Positions 23,387-33,100 of a stretch of DNA of 64,000 nucleotides are shown here, piece after piece. Position numbers and translations under genes: made by a program. A model generated the notes under the pieces. That model worked only from the letters and a program-made list of their open reading frames with translations. It was not told where the DNA came from and made no database searches. The DNA is from Gammaproteobacteria bacterium (lineage in GTDB: Bacteria; Pseudomonadota; Gammaproteobacteria; Burkholderiales; Burkholderiaceae_B): the NCBI GenBank assembly GCA_030832095.1, contig JAURJT010000045.1:21112-85111 (forward strand). Reading direction: 5' to 3'. How positions within the stretch are numbered: position 1 is the first letter of the stretch; each line of letters opens with the position of its first letter.

Positions 23387-24634
23387 ATGAAAGAAGCATC
23401 AAAATCACGTCGCCAGCTATTGCAAGCGGGTTCAGCCGCGGGTGCGTTGGCGCTGTTGGGCTTGCCTGCGATTGTGAAAGCGCAGAGCGACAAAATCCGT
23501 ATCGGGCATTTAACTCCGCTCACAGGGTTTTTAGGCCCACTCGGTGAGTACGGCACGATGGGAATCAAGCTAGCCGTCGATGAGGTTAACAAAGCGGGTG
23601 GCATCACTGGTCGTCAGGTCGAACTCATTTCAGAAGATTCTGTGAATCCAGCCACGGCTGCAAGTAAAGCCCAGCGTATGTTTGAGCGCGATGGCGTGAT
23701 GTGCTTGTTGGGTGAAATTAACTCAGCTTCTGGCTTGGCGATCAGCCAAGTGGCGTTGCGCAACAAAAAGATTTTTATCAATACCGGTGGCAACTCTGAC
23801 GAACTGCGCGGCAAAAGCTGCAATAAGTTTATGTTTCACGTTGAGTGCGCAAACTCGATGTACGTGAACACGTTAGGTCGTGCGTTGCTGCAACAGGGGA
23901 TGGTCAAAGGTAAGTCATGGTATTTCTTGACAGCTGACTATGCGTTTGGTCATGATCTCACACGAGTTGCAAGCCGCTTTTTGGCTGCCCAAGGTGGCAA
24001 GATCGCCGGCGAAGATAAAGTGCCTACCGACGCGACTGACTACTCAGCTTACATGTTGAAGATTCGCCAGGCTAAACCCGATATCGTGATCTCTAACTTG
24101 GCTGGTACGCAGATCACCAGTTTCATGAAGCAGTACTCTGAGTATGGGCTGCCTTTCCCGATCGCTGGTTTTGGTTTTGACACCGCGTTGGCTTGGGGTG
24201 CCGGTGCCGATAACTTCTTAGGGACCTGGCCTGTGCCATGGCACCACGATGTTGATTCGCCAAGCTCAAAAGCGTTTGTTGCTGAATTTATCAAGCGTCA
24301 CGGCAAACCGCCTGAAAACCAAGCGTGGGGCGATTACACCGTCATGAAAATGATGGCTCAGGCCATGAATGACTTGAAATCGACTGACTCGATGAAAGTG
24401 ATTGAGCACTTTGAAAAAGGTGCGCAGTTTGACATCATGAAGAGCCGCCCTGGTTACTTCCGTGCCTGGGATCATCAGCTGATGCAACAGATGTACACGC
24501 TGACACCTAAGAAAAAAGGTGCAGCCAAGGACAAGTGGGATTTCTTGCAATTGGGTGCCACGGTACCTAACGCCAATGAATCACTCGAAATCATTGCTCC
24601 AACGCGCGAAGAGAATCCCTGCAATATTACTTAA
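23387..24634 (+). CDS. Tat-exported branched-chain-type ABC substrate-binding protein
   Basis: 415 residues from the ATG at 23387, which has GAGGAG about six bases upstream. The leader carries a twin-arginine pattern SRRQLLQAG followed by a hydrophobic run ending IVKAQS, so export is probably by Tat, already folded. The mature fold is type I periplasmic binding: IRIGHLTPLTGFLGPLGEYG, GGITGRQVELISED, then ADYAFGH. It belongs to the amide/urea/aromatic-acid side of the LivK family. It is the first gene of the operon with livH and the LivMGF fusion; a terminator-like hairpin right after it should keep its expression above that of the membrane parts. Confidence 0.92.
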   Translation: MKEASKSRRQLLQAGSAAGALALLGLPAIVKAQSDKIRIGHLTPLTGFLGPLGEYGTMGIKLAVDEVNKAGGITGRQVELISEDSVNPATAASKAQRMFERDGVMCLLGEINSASGLAISQVALRNKKIFINTGGNSDELRGKSCNKFMFHVECANSMYVNTLGRALLQQGMVKGKSWYFLTADYAFGHDLTRVASRFLAAQGGKIAGEDKVPTDATDYSAYMLKIRQAKPDIVISNLAGTQITSFMKQYSEYGLPFPIAGFGFDTALAWGAGADNFLGTWPVPWHHDVDSPSSKAFVAEFIKRHGKPPENQAWGDYTVMKMMAQAMNDLKSTDSMKVIEHFEKGAQFDIMKSRPGYFRAWDHQLMQQMYTLTPKKKGAAKDKWDFLQLGATVPNANESLEIIAPTREENPCNIT

Positions 24635-24674
24635 GCGGGTTCACACTGCCTCTAAGCCTTTTGTAGGCTGATTC

Positions 24675-24717
24675 ACTCCCGTGATCTGACAAGGTTACGG
24701 GAGTCGTTTTATTTTTA
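24675..24717 (+). terminator. Partial terminator between binding-protein gene and permease genes
   Basis: ACTCCCGT and ACGGGAGT make a perfect 8-bp stem with a 14-base loop, followed by CGTTTTATTTTT. LivH starts only 15 bases later with no obvious new promoter, so read-through is expected. Such attenuators commonly give an excess of binding protein. Confidence 0.65.
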
Positions 24718-24731
24718 TGGTTTGAACGTCG

Positions 24732-25607
24732 ATGCAACTCATCTTTTTTTTAGAACAAATTTTGAATGGCCTCATGATTGGCGGCTATTACCTGCTGATC
24801 GCGCTTGGGCTTTCGCTGATTTTTAGCTTGGGCGGAATCGTCAATTTGGCACATGGTGCGTTTTATGCGCTGGGTGCCTATGGCGCGGTCGTGTTGACGC
24901 AGTACGTTGGATTTGGTGGGGCGCTGGTACTTTCGCCCGTGTTGGTGGGGTTGTTAGGCATCGCGTTCGAGCGTTTTTTGCTGCGCCGCTTTTATCAAAG
25001 CGACCCGATTTTAGGTCTGTTGCTTACCTTTGGTTTGGCGATGATCGCCGAGCAAATCATTCGAATGATTTGGGGTTCTAGTCCGTTGGCGTACTCGATT
25101 CCGTCAGCGCTGAAAGGGCAGGTCGTATTGGGTGATTTTATTTACTCGCGCTATCGCCTTGTGATGTTGTTGGTGGTGATCGGTGCCATGATTGGTCTTT
25201 GGTTTTTGTTGAATAAGACTGCCTTTGGTCGCGTGGTGCGCGCGGGTACCCAACGGCCCGATATGGTCGCCGTCTTAGGAATTCGTTTAAACCACTACAT
25301 GACGGGCGCTGTGGTGCTGGGCGTGAGCCTGGCTGCGTTGGCCGGCGTGTTACTTGCCCCTCTTGCAGGTGTGCATCCTGCGATGGGTGCCGAAATCATG
25401 ACAGCGGCTTTTGTTGTGGTGGTGATTGGCGGAATGGGAAGCTTTTGGGGTGTTGTGCTCGCCGCGGTGTTGGTGGGGGTTGTGCGAGGCATAACAACTT
25501 TCTTCTATCCGCCTGCCTCAGAAGCCTCAATGTATGTATTGATGATTTTGGTTCTGCTGTTGCGCCCGCGTGGTTTGCTGGGTGAGCGCATTGAGCGATT
25601 TGAATAA
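24732..25607 (+). CDS. LivH-type ABC transporter permease
   Basis: 291 residues, hydrophobic throughout, with about eight predicted membrane segments. The N-terminal segment LIALGLSLIFSLGGIVNLAHGAFYALGAYGAV contains the NxAHG motif typical of LivH-class permeases, and the ERFLLRRFYQSDP loop is the conserved cytoplasmic contact for the ATPase. It pairs with the LivM part of the next gene to form the transmembrane channel. It ends nine bases before that gene. What is carried cannot be told; the downstream SDR and beta-keto acid cleavage enzyme suggest an organic or amino acid used as carbon source. Confidence 0.92.
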   Translation: MQLIFFLEQILNGLMIGGYYLLIALGLSLIFSLGGIVNLAHGAFYALGAYGAVVLTQYVGFGGALVLSPVLVGLLGIAFERFLLRRFYQSDPILGLLLTFGLAMIAEQIIRMIWGSSPLAYSIPSALKGQVVLGDFIYSRYRLVMLLVVIGAMIGLWFLLNKTAFGRVVRAGTQRPDMVAVLGIRLNHYMTGAVVLGVSLAALAGVLLAPLAGVHPAMGAEIMTAAFVVVVIGGMGSFWGVVLAAVLVGVVRGITTFFYPPASEASMYVLMILVLLLRPRGLLGERIERFE

Positions 25608-25616
25608 GAAGCTGGC

Positions 25617-28148
25617 ATGACAAACGTAAACACACAAAAATATTTGCCTCTGGGTTTAGCCCTGTTGGGGCTGCTGATTTCGCCTTTCATCATGCGTGCA
25701 CTGGGCTTGACCCCCGGTACCGCTACCGATGTGGTGATTTACGCCATGGCAGCCTTAGGGTTGAATCTGTTAGTCGGTCATACAGGCTTGACGTCTTTTG
25801 GGCATGGTGCCTTTTTTGGTATCGGGGCCTACGCTGCAGCGTTATCACAAAAGTATTGGTTCGAAGGGCAGATGGTCATGCCGATATTGTTCACAATCGT
25901 GTTTTGTGGGCTGCTTGCCAACTTGGTCGGTGCGCTGATTTTGCGCCGACGAGGTGTGTACTTTTCACTGCTGACCTTGGCGTTTTCGGCACTGACGTTT
26001 GCAATTGCCTTTCGCTGGACAGCGCTGACGGGTGGTGAGAACGGCTTGGGTAACGTTGTTCGCCCCGCAATGGGCGCTTTGCAGCTTGATCAGCCTGTGC
26101 CTTATTTAATCGCCGTGAGCATCATCGGCTGGCTTGTCTTGTATCTTATTTGGCGCGTGTCGCGTTCGCCTTTTGGTCATGTGCTTGCGGCCATACGAGA
26201 AAACGAACAACGCGCCCAGTTTCAAGGCTATGACACGCAGCGATATAAATTATTTGCCTTCGCGATTTCGGGTACCGTCACGGCGCTGGCCGGTAGCCTG
26301 CTAGCGTTTCACTATCGCTTTGCCTCAGCGGATCCAACCTCGGTCACCTTTTCGGGTGAGTTACTGGCGATGGTCGTGATTGGTGGCATGCACAGTTTGC
26401 TCGGGCCGGTGATAGGCGCATTTTTCTACATTCTGTTTCGCGAATATCTTTCAATCTGGACGCCTAATTGGCTGTTGTATTTTGGTTTGCTATTTGTCGG
26501 TTTTATTATTTTTTCACCCAAGGGTCTTGTGGGGGTCTGGGCGCAAATCAAAAAACGCTTTAAGCCCGAAAAAGAAACTGACGCAGCCATGAGTGCCCGA
26601 AAAATTTATCAAGGGCTGGCGTTCCCCTCATTTTTACAACCCACCAAAGGCAACGGTGTTGCGCTTGAGGTGTCTGGCATTGCAAAAAGTTTTGGTGGGG
26701 TGAAAGCAGTCCGTGATTGCAGTTTGACTTTGCATTCTGGCATTCACGCCGTGATTGGCCCAAATGGTTCAGGTAAGACAACAACGTTTAACTTGATTTC
26801 GGGTATGTTTGTGCCGGATCAAGGCAAGGTGACCCTTTACGAAAAATCATTAACCGGTTTGTCGTCTGACAAAATTAGTCAGTCAGGCTTGGCGCGTTCG
26901 TTTCAAATTACGAATTTGTTTAAGGGTCTGACGATTTACGAAAATTTACGACTGTCAGTACAAGCGCGGCACAAAGGACACTTTAATATCTGGCGCGACA
27001 TTGACTCTTATCAGGTTGTTCACCAGCAAACCGCAGAGCTCGTGAAGTATCTGGGACTAGAGGGCATCGAACATAGTGAAGCCGCCAGCATGTCGTATGG
27101 CGGGCAGCGTTTGGTTGATATGGGGATTGCGCTAGGTTGCCATCCCAAGGTCTTGCTGCTTGATGAACCCTTGGCGGGTTTGGCTGCTGCCGAGCGTGAA
27201 CGGATATCAAACTTGATTCAAACAATCCAGCACCATATTCCAGTGCTGATTGTTGAGCATGATTTAGACCGTGTCTTGGGCTTTTCACAGAACGTCACTG
27301 TCATGAATGATGGCAACGTCTTGATGACCGGCACCCCTTCGCAGGTGCGCAGCGATATACGCGTGCAAGAAGTCTATACGGGTAAAGGGACGCCGGCCAT
27401 TCAGGCTAGAACGGCAGCGTCGAGTAAAGCTGAAGATGTGTTGTTGTCGTTCGACAAGATCAATAGCTTTTATGGCAAAAGCCACATCTTGAACGACGCA
27501 TCGTTAAATGTGCGTCGTGGTGAGATTGTGGCTTTATTGGGGCGTAATGGTGCTGGCAAGTCGACCTTGCTGAAGGCACTCACTGGGCTTGTTGAGCCAG
27601 TCGGGGGCACCATTATGTTTGATCGTCAAAAAATCTCTGGGATGGCTGCGCCGGAGATCGCACGTATTGGTATCGGCTATGTGCCGCAAGGACGAGGCCT
27701 GTTTGCCGGTATGACAGTACGCGATAACTTTGCCCTCGGCAGAATGAATCGCGTGAATCCTGCCATTGGTGGTACCTACTGGACCGAAGAGAAAATCTTT
27801 GAATATTTTCCAAGACTCAAAGACCGCATGGACGTTGCCGCAGATTACTTATCGGGTGGCGAGCAGCAAATGGTCGCCGTCGCTCGGGCGTTGTCAGGCA
27901 ATATCAAATTGCTGTTGCTTGACGAGCCTTTTGAAGGCTTGGCACCGTCTGTCATTAACGAGCTGTTTACGGTGTTCGATAAACTACGAAGCGAAGTTTC
28001 AATTTTGATTGTCGAGCACAATCTTGATTTGGTGCTGGCGTTGTCAGATCGAGTCTTCGCACTTGAGCGCGGTCAAGTCTTTCATGAAGGGCCTGCCAAA
28101 GCACTGCTAGACGATCTGGATTATCGTAAGAAGATTCTTTGGATGTAA
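25617..28148 (+). CDS. Fused LivM permease - LivG ATPase - LivF ATPase
   Basis: 843 residues holding three normally separate subunits. Residues 1-about 330 are a LivM permease (GLNLLVGHTGLTSFGHGAFF; later VVIGGMHSLLGPVIGA). After a charged linker, residues about 347-595 are a LivG ATPase with Walker A GPNGSGKT (381-388), the variant signature MSYGGQ and Walker B LLLDEPLAG. Residues about 605-843 are a LivF ATPase with Walker A GRNGAGKS (642-649), signature LSGGEQ and LLLDEPFEG. The frame is continuous and all catalytic motifs are intact, so this is a real fusion rather than an error. It would fix the ratio of one permease half to both ATPases, leaving only LivH and the receptor as separate parts. 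Confidence 0.92.
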   Translation: MTNVNTQKYLPLGLALLGLLISPFIMRALGLTPGTATDVVIYAMAALGLNLLVGHTGLTSFGHGAFFGIGAYAAALSQKYWFEGQMVMPILFTIVFCGLLANLVGALILRRRGVYFSLLTLAFSALTFAIAFRWTALTGGENGLGNVVRPAMGALQLDQPVPYLIAVSIIGWLVLYLIWRVSRSPFGHVLAAIRENEQRAQFQGYDTQRYKLFAFAISGTVTALAGSLLAFHYRFASADPTSVTFSGELLAMVVIGGMHSLLGPVIGAFFYILFREYLSIWTPNWLLYFGLLFVGFIIFSPKGLVGVWAQIKKRFKPEKETDAAMSARKIYQGLAFPSFLQPTKGNGVALEVSGIAKSFGGVKAVRDCSLTLHSGIHAVIGPNGSGKTTTFNLISGMFVPDQGKVTLYEKSLTGLSSDKISQSGLARSFQITNLFKGLTIYENLRLSVQARHKGHFNIWRDIDSYQVVHQQTAELVKYLGLEGIEHSEAASMSYGGQRLVDMGIALGCHPKVLLLDEPLAGLAAAERERISNLIQTIQHHIPVLIVEHDLDRVLGFSQNVTVMNDGNVLMTGTPSQVRSDIRVQEVYTGKGTPAIQARTAASSKAEDVLLSFDKINSFYGKSHILNDASLNVRRGEIVALLGRNGAGKSTLLKALTGLVEPVGGTIMFDRQKISGMAAPEIARIGIGYVPQGRGLFAGMTVRDNFALGRMNRVNPAIGGTYWTEEKIFEYFPRLKDRMDVAADYLSGGEQQMVAVARALSGNIKLLLLDEPFEGLAPSVINELFTVFDKLRSEVSILIVEHNLDLVLALSDRVFALERGQVFHEGPAKALLDDLDYRKKILWM

Positions 28149-28164
28149 CTCTTTTGAGGCAGTA

Positions 28165-28953
28165 ATGACAGAAGCAATTTCTTTTCGATTAGATGGTCAG
28201 CGTGCGTTAGTCACTGCGGGCGCACAGGGAATTGGGCGTGCGATCACAGAGGCGCTACTTGCCCAAGGTGCGCAAGTGCACGTGTGTGATATCGATGCGG
28301 CGGCGCTAAAGAATGTGCGAGAGGCGTTTCCACAAGTCACCGCGACCTTGACGGATATTTCGAACGAAGTGCAGGTGGCAGAGATGTTTGCTGGCCTGAA
28401 GCAACGCTGGGACGGCCTTGATATCCTAGTAAATAACGCTGGCATTGCTGGCCCAACGGCGGCAATCGAAGATACCACCTTGGTCGAATGGCAGCAGACG
28501 ATTGATGTGAATCTGACAGGCACTTTCTTGTGTACTCGCAGTGCTGTCCCTTTAATGAAGAGCAAAGGTGGCAGCATCGTCAATATTTCTTCAGCAGCAG
28601 GTCGGTTTGGGTTTCCGTTGCGTTCGCCGTATTCGGCCTCAAAATTTGGTGTGATTGGTTTGACAGAGACCTGGGCGATGGAGCTCGGCCCTCAAGGCAT
28701 ACGCGTCAATGCAATCTTGCCCGGCATAGTTGAAGGCCCGCGTCAAGATCGCGTACTCAGCGCCAAAGCAAAATCTTTTGGGATTACGCTCGAGCAGATG
28801 CGCACGCGTGCGCTTGAACGGGTGTCGCTGCGTACGACGGTGACGGCTCACGATATCGCAGCTCAAATCGTCTTTATTTGCTCTAAAGCGGGTGCCAAGA
28901 TCTCTGGGCAAAGCCTATCAGTGGACGGCAACGTCGAAACCTTAGTGCAATAA
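28165..28953 (+). CDS. Short-chain dehydrogenase/reductase
   Basis: 262 residues. The cofactor motif is TAGAQGIG (18-24 region) and NNAGIAGP follows. The catalytic Ser lies in VNISSAAG, with Tyr156 and Lys160 in SPYSASKFG, so the active site is complete and classical. Acidic CDID after the second strand suggests NAD over NADP. The C-terminus ISGQSLSVDGN is typical. It oxidises or reduces a hydroxyl/keto group on an unknown substrate, probably the imported compound or its breakdown product, since it lies 16 bases after the transporter gene and 32 before the beta-keto acid cleavage enzyme, which would use a beta-keto acid made by such a dehydrogenase. Confidence 0.9.
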   Translation: MTEAISFRLDGQRALVTAGAQGIGRAITEALLAQGAQVHVCDIDAAALKNVREAFPQVTATLTDISNEVQVAEMFAGLKQRWDGLDILVNNAGIAGPTAAIEDTTLVEWQQTIDVNLTGTFLCTRSAVPLMKSKGGSIVNISSAAGRFGFPLRSPYSASKFGVIGLTETWAMELGPQGIRVNAILPGIVEGPRQDRVLSAKAKSFGITLEQMRTRALERVSLRTTVTAHDIAAQIVFICSKAGAKISGQSLSVDGNVETLVQ

Positions 28954-28985
28954 TTCAACAATTTTATAATTCTGCGGAGATCGCT

Positions 28986-29912
28986 ATGCCTAGAAAAGTC
29001 ATTATTACTTGCGCCGTCACGGGTGCCATCCACACCCCAAGCATGTCGCCCTATATTCCGGTCACGGCCCAAGAAATCGCTGATGCGGCGATCGGTGCGG
29101 CCCAAGCTGGCGCTGCGATTGTGCACTTACACGCGCGCGATCCGAAAGACGGTAGCCCTTCACAAGACCCTGACTTGTTCAAGCAGTTTTTGCCCCAGAT
29201 CAAAGAAACAAGCGACGTCGTCATCAACTTAACGACTGGTGGTGCCCCGACCATGACGATCGAAGATCGCCTGCGTCCTGCTCATTACTTCAAACCCGAA
29301 GTGGCTTCGCTGAACATGGGTTCAATGAACTTTGGTTTGTATGACATGCTCAAGCGGTTTAAAACGTTTAAGCACGATTGGGAGCCTAAGTATTTAGCAG
29401 GTAGTGACGATCGTGTTTTTAAAAATACCTTTAAAGACATCGCTCATATCCTGACCTCGTGCAGCGAAAACAATACGCGTTTTGAGATCGAGTGTTATGA
29501 CATCGGTCACCTCTATACCGCAGCGCATTTTATTGATCGCGGTTTAATCAAAGCACCATTCTTGATTCAGTCGGTATTTGGTATCTTGGGCGGCATTGGC
29601 CCTCATCCTGAAGATGTACTGCACATGAAGCGTACAGCAGATCGTTTGTTTGGTAACGACTATCAATGGTCGGTGCTTGGTGCGGGTCGTAATCAAACGC
29701 CGATCGCAACGCAATCGGCCACGATGGGTGGCCATGTACGTGTAGGCCTTGAAGACTCTTTGTGGGATGGTCCAGGCACGCTCGCAAAATCCAATGCTGA
29801 TCAGGTGACGCGTATGCGTAAGATCATCGAGGGTTTGTCGCTCGAAGTCGCGACTCCTGCCGAGGCACGTGAGATCCTCAAACTTAAAGGTCGCAATAAC
29901 GTGAACTTCTAG
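28986..29912 (+). CDS. Beta-keto acid cleavage enzyme (BKACE, DUF849)
   Basis: 308 residues, the usual length. The zinc ligands are seen as H47 and H49 in VHLHARDPKDG, with NLTTGG and a late glutamate-containing segment on other barrel strands. BKACE enzymes condense a beta-keto acid with acetyl-CoA and split it to acetoacetate and a new CoA ester; the founding member acts on 3-keto-5-aminohexanoate in lysine fermentation, others on dehydrocarnitine and related acids. With the SDR just upstream a pathway hydroxy acid -> beta-keto acid -> acyl-CoA is plausible (inference). The gene closes the operon before a strong terminator. Confidence 0.92.
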   Translation: MPRKVIITCAVTGAIHTPSMSPYIPVTAQEIADAAIGAAQAGAAIVHLHARDPKDGSPSQDPDLFKQFLPQIKETSDVVINLTTGGAPTMTIEDRLRPAHYFKPEVASLNMGSMNFGLYDMLKRFKTFKHDWEPKYLAGSDDRVFKNTFKDIAHILTSCSENNTRFEIECYDIGHLYTAAHFIDRGLIKAPFLIQSVFGILGGIGPHPEDVLHMKRTADRLFGNDYQWSVLGAGRNQTPIATQSATMGGHVRVGLEDSLWDGPGTLAKSNADQVTRMRKIIEGLSLEVATPAEAREILKLKGRNNVNF

Positions 29913-29931
29913 ATCAACGCCCTGCAGCATC

Positions 29932-29966
29932 AAGCCCGTGCCTGTTGTGGTGCGGGCTTTTTTTTT
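29932..29966 (+). terminator. Strong rho-independent terminator
   Basis: AAGCCCGTGCC and GGTGCGGGCTT form an 11-bp stem with two wobble pairs and a six-base loop, followed by nine Ts. It ends the Liv-SDR-BKACE operon. Confidence 0.9.
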
Positions 29967-30146
29967 GCCATGCGCGACTCAAGTCCAATTCGTGCATTTG
30001 TCCCTGTCAAAAATTCGAAAGCAGAAAACGCAAAACACTCCTGCAAATTGCAACGATTCACAAAAATAAGGCTCTACGGTTCTAAAACCGAATGTTTCAT
30101 CGAGTCCACTTGTATAAAGGGATTTTAAACATTCATTAGTCCTTCG

Positions 30147-33100
30147 ATGCTTAACGTAACGTCGCTTGTAGAAGCCAGTCGTTTTAATCTTTCAATCTTG
30201 CGCTGGCCTCTGGCAGTCGTGCTGAGTGGCTTAGCGTTAGCGATTGCGCAGTATGTTTTGCTGGCAGCGCACCAGAAAGAGGAAGTTGTCTCGGAGTTTC
30301 AGGCGATCGCCGATCGCTTGCCAGCGCGGATTGCCGAGCGGTTGAAAGTCTACGAATATGGTTTGTTAAGTGCGCGTGGTGCGTTCGTTGCGGCGGGCGG
30401 AGTCCAGGGAATCACGCGTAGTAAGTTTCACGAGTTTAGCGAAACCTTAAATTTTAAAGACAACTTTGAAGGGGCGCGTGGTTACGCGTTTGTTCGAAGA
30501 GTGTCACGCGAAAGTGAAACTGAATTTTTGAAGGCTGCGCGCGCTGATGATCGTCCTGAGTTTCGCATTCGAGAGTTAGGGGCTCATGGTGGTGACCGCT
30601 TTGTGGTTTAGTACATTGAGCCTGAAAGCGCAAATGCTGCAGCGATTGGGTTAGACATTGCCTCTGAGGGCAGTCGCCGTCAGGCAATTGAGTCTGCAAT
30701 TGCAACGAATCGCGCGATCCTAACTGCGCCGATTCGCTTAGTTCAGCAGACTGATGCCGTTAGTTTTGGGTTTCTGTTTATGCTTCCCACGTATGGGAAT
30801 GCGGTGTCGGTCAAGAATGTAGAACAACGCCCTAGTGCCGTATCTGGGCTTGTGGATACGGTGGTGTCGGCGAATGAACTCTTGTCAAAGCTCGAGTTAA
30901 GTCAACAGTCTGTTGCACTCGCTCTGTATGACACGACAGCGGGGGTATCGTCTGAGAGATTTTTTGTGTCTGACCGGTTTGCTGACAATAGATTAGATCA
31001 GTTAAAAACAAAAAAGATCTTTCCTATCTATGGACGCGAGTGGACGATAGAGATCCAAACGACGCCGACTTTTTGGACTCAGTTTAATCATAGAAATGGT
31101 CTGTACATTGGACTGAGTATCGTGTCTGCCTCAATACTACTTGCGGCACTGGCTCTGCTGATCCAATTGAATGCGGCAAGGCGTAGAGAGCAGCAATTGG
31201 GTCAAGCGAAATTCGTGGCAGTTGCTGCGAGTGCAACTGACGCCGTGAATAGTGTCGATACCAATGACACTGTTCTTGATTGGAATCCAGCCGCCTCGGC
31301 GCTATTCGGGTATTCGGCAGAGCAAGCCCTCGGTCGTTCATTGTCTAGCTTGATTGTGCCTCAAGCTTTGCATGCTGTGCAGGCAGAGATGCTTAGGCGC
31401 GTATGTCGTAACGAAGAGGCGCTAAAACATTACAGTACGATTCGGCGAACTCAAGATGGCAAAGAGCTAGAGGTCTTGATTACGACGTCGCCGATCTTGG
31501 ATGACGCTGGGTCTTTGATCGGTGTTGCTAAGACGATTTCAGATCAAACCGAAGAGCGGCGCACAGCAATCAGATTGCGCTTGGCGTTAGACGCCTGAAG
31601 AGTTGGCATCTGGGTTTGGCATCCTGATACCGATCTGTTGGTCTGGGACGATCAGATGATGGACTTGTACGAGGCCCCGCAAGCCCTACGAGAGAGTGCT
31701 CTGTACTATGCGTTCTGGCGCTCGCGATTGCACCCTGATGATTTGGCACACGCCGAGACGAGTTTGCAGAACTTAGTTGCGGGCATTGGTTCGTATGATT
31801 TGACGTTCAGGATTGTTTTGGGGCCTGAACGGACACGTTATGTGCAGGCTTCGGCCATCGTTGAGCGTAACTATGTAGGCGACGTGGTGCAGGTTATTGG
31901 TACAAATCTTGACATCACCCGCGAACGCGAAGCGGTCGTTGCAGCGCATGCTGCAAGTCAGGCCAAATCTAATTTCTTATCGAATGTCAGTCACGAAATC
32001 CGTACCCCAATGAACGCCATCATCGGAATGACTCATTTGGCACGTCTGACGACTTTGACTCCTGACCAAACTCGTTATCTGAATCGTATCGAGTCTTCAT
32101 CGACTCATTTGCTTGGCTTGCTCAACGATTTGTTAGATTTTTCAAAAATTGAGGCAGGTAAGTTTTCGCTCGAGGTGATTGACTTTGAGCTCGAGCAGGT
32201 GTTAGAGAATGTCGCCAATGTTGTGGTGGCTCGCGCAGAGGCCAAGGGGCTTGCATTAGTTTTTTACGTTGATCAACACGTCCCCTCAAATCTTTGGGGT
32301 GATCCTTTACGTTTTGGACAAATCTTAATTAATTATGTGAATAATGCGATTAAGTTTACCGAACATGGTGAGGTCACCATTCGTATTCTTGTGGATCAGC
32401 TGGATCCGAGCGGGGTCACGCTTAGAGTCGTGGTGAAGGATACCGGTATCGGTATTAGTCAAGACAATCAAGCTCGTCTCTTTGATACGTTTCAGCAAGC
32501 GGATGCGTCGACAACGAGGCGCTTTGGTGGAACCGGCTTAGGCCTGGCCATTTGCAAGCAACTTGCTGAGTTAATGGGTGGCAAAGTGGGGGTGTCTAGC
32601 GAGCTGGGGGTTGGCTCAGAGTTTTGGTTGACTGCTCGCTTTGCACCACTTTCTAAAACGAAGCGCGCGTTGCTGCTCGACAGTCATTTGAGAGATCGAA
32701 GGGTGTTAGTCATTGACGATAACGAAAGTGCCCGCGACTCGTTACGTGAAACGCTTCAGGTACTGGGTTTTCGTGCTCAGGCAGTCAGTTCAGGCCGGCA
32801 AGGATTAGCGTGTTTGGTCGAGGCAGAGCGTGATCTTGACCCCTTTGATCTGGTGTTTATTGATTGGCAAATGCCTGAGTTGGATGGTTTCGAAACTGCG
32901 CAGCAAATTAAAGCCTTGAGCCTGACGTCTCTACCCAAGCTATTTCTTGTGACCGCGTATGGTCGCGACGTGATTCAGCACTACGACTTGAGCGCTGCGT
33001 TTGATGGCCTGATCCACAAGCCAGTGCAGGCTTCAAATTTATTCAATCAAATTGCACAAGTCCTGACGTCACAACCAATGACAGAGCGGTTAAACCTGTC

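Noticed and set aside
29544..29933. Minus-strand ORF of 129 codons opposite the BKACE gene
   Set aside because: Antisense to conserved catalytic barrel sequence, with a residue mix typical of shadow frames.
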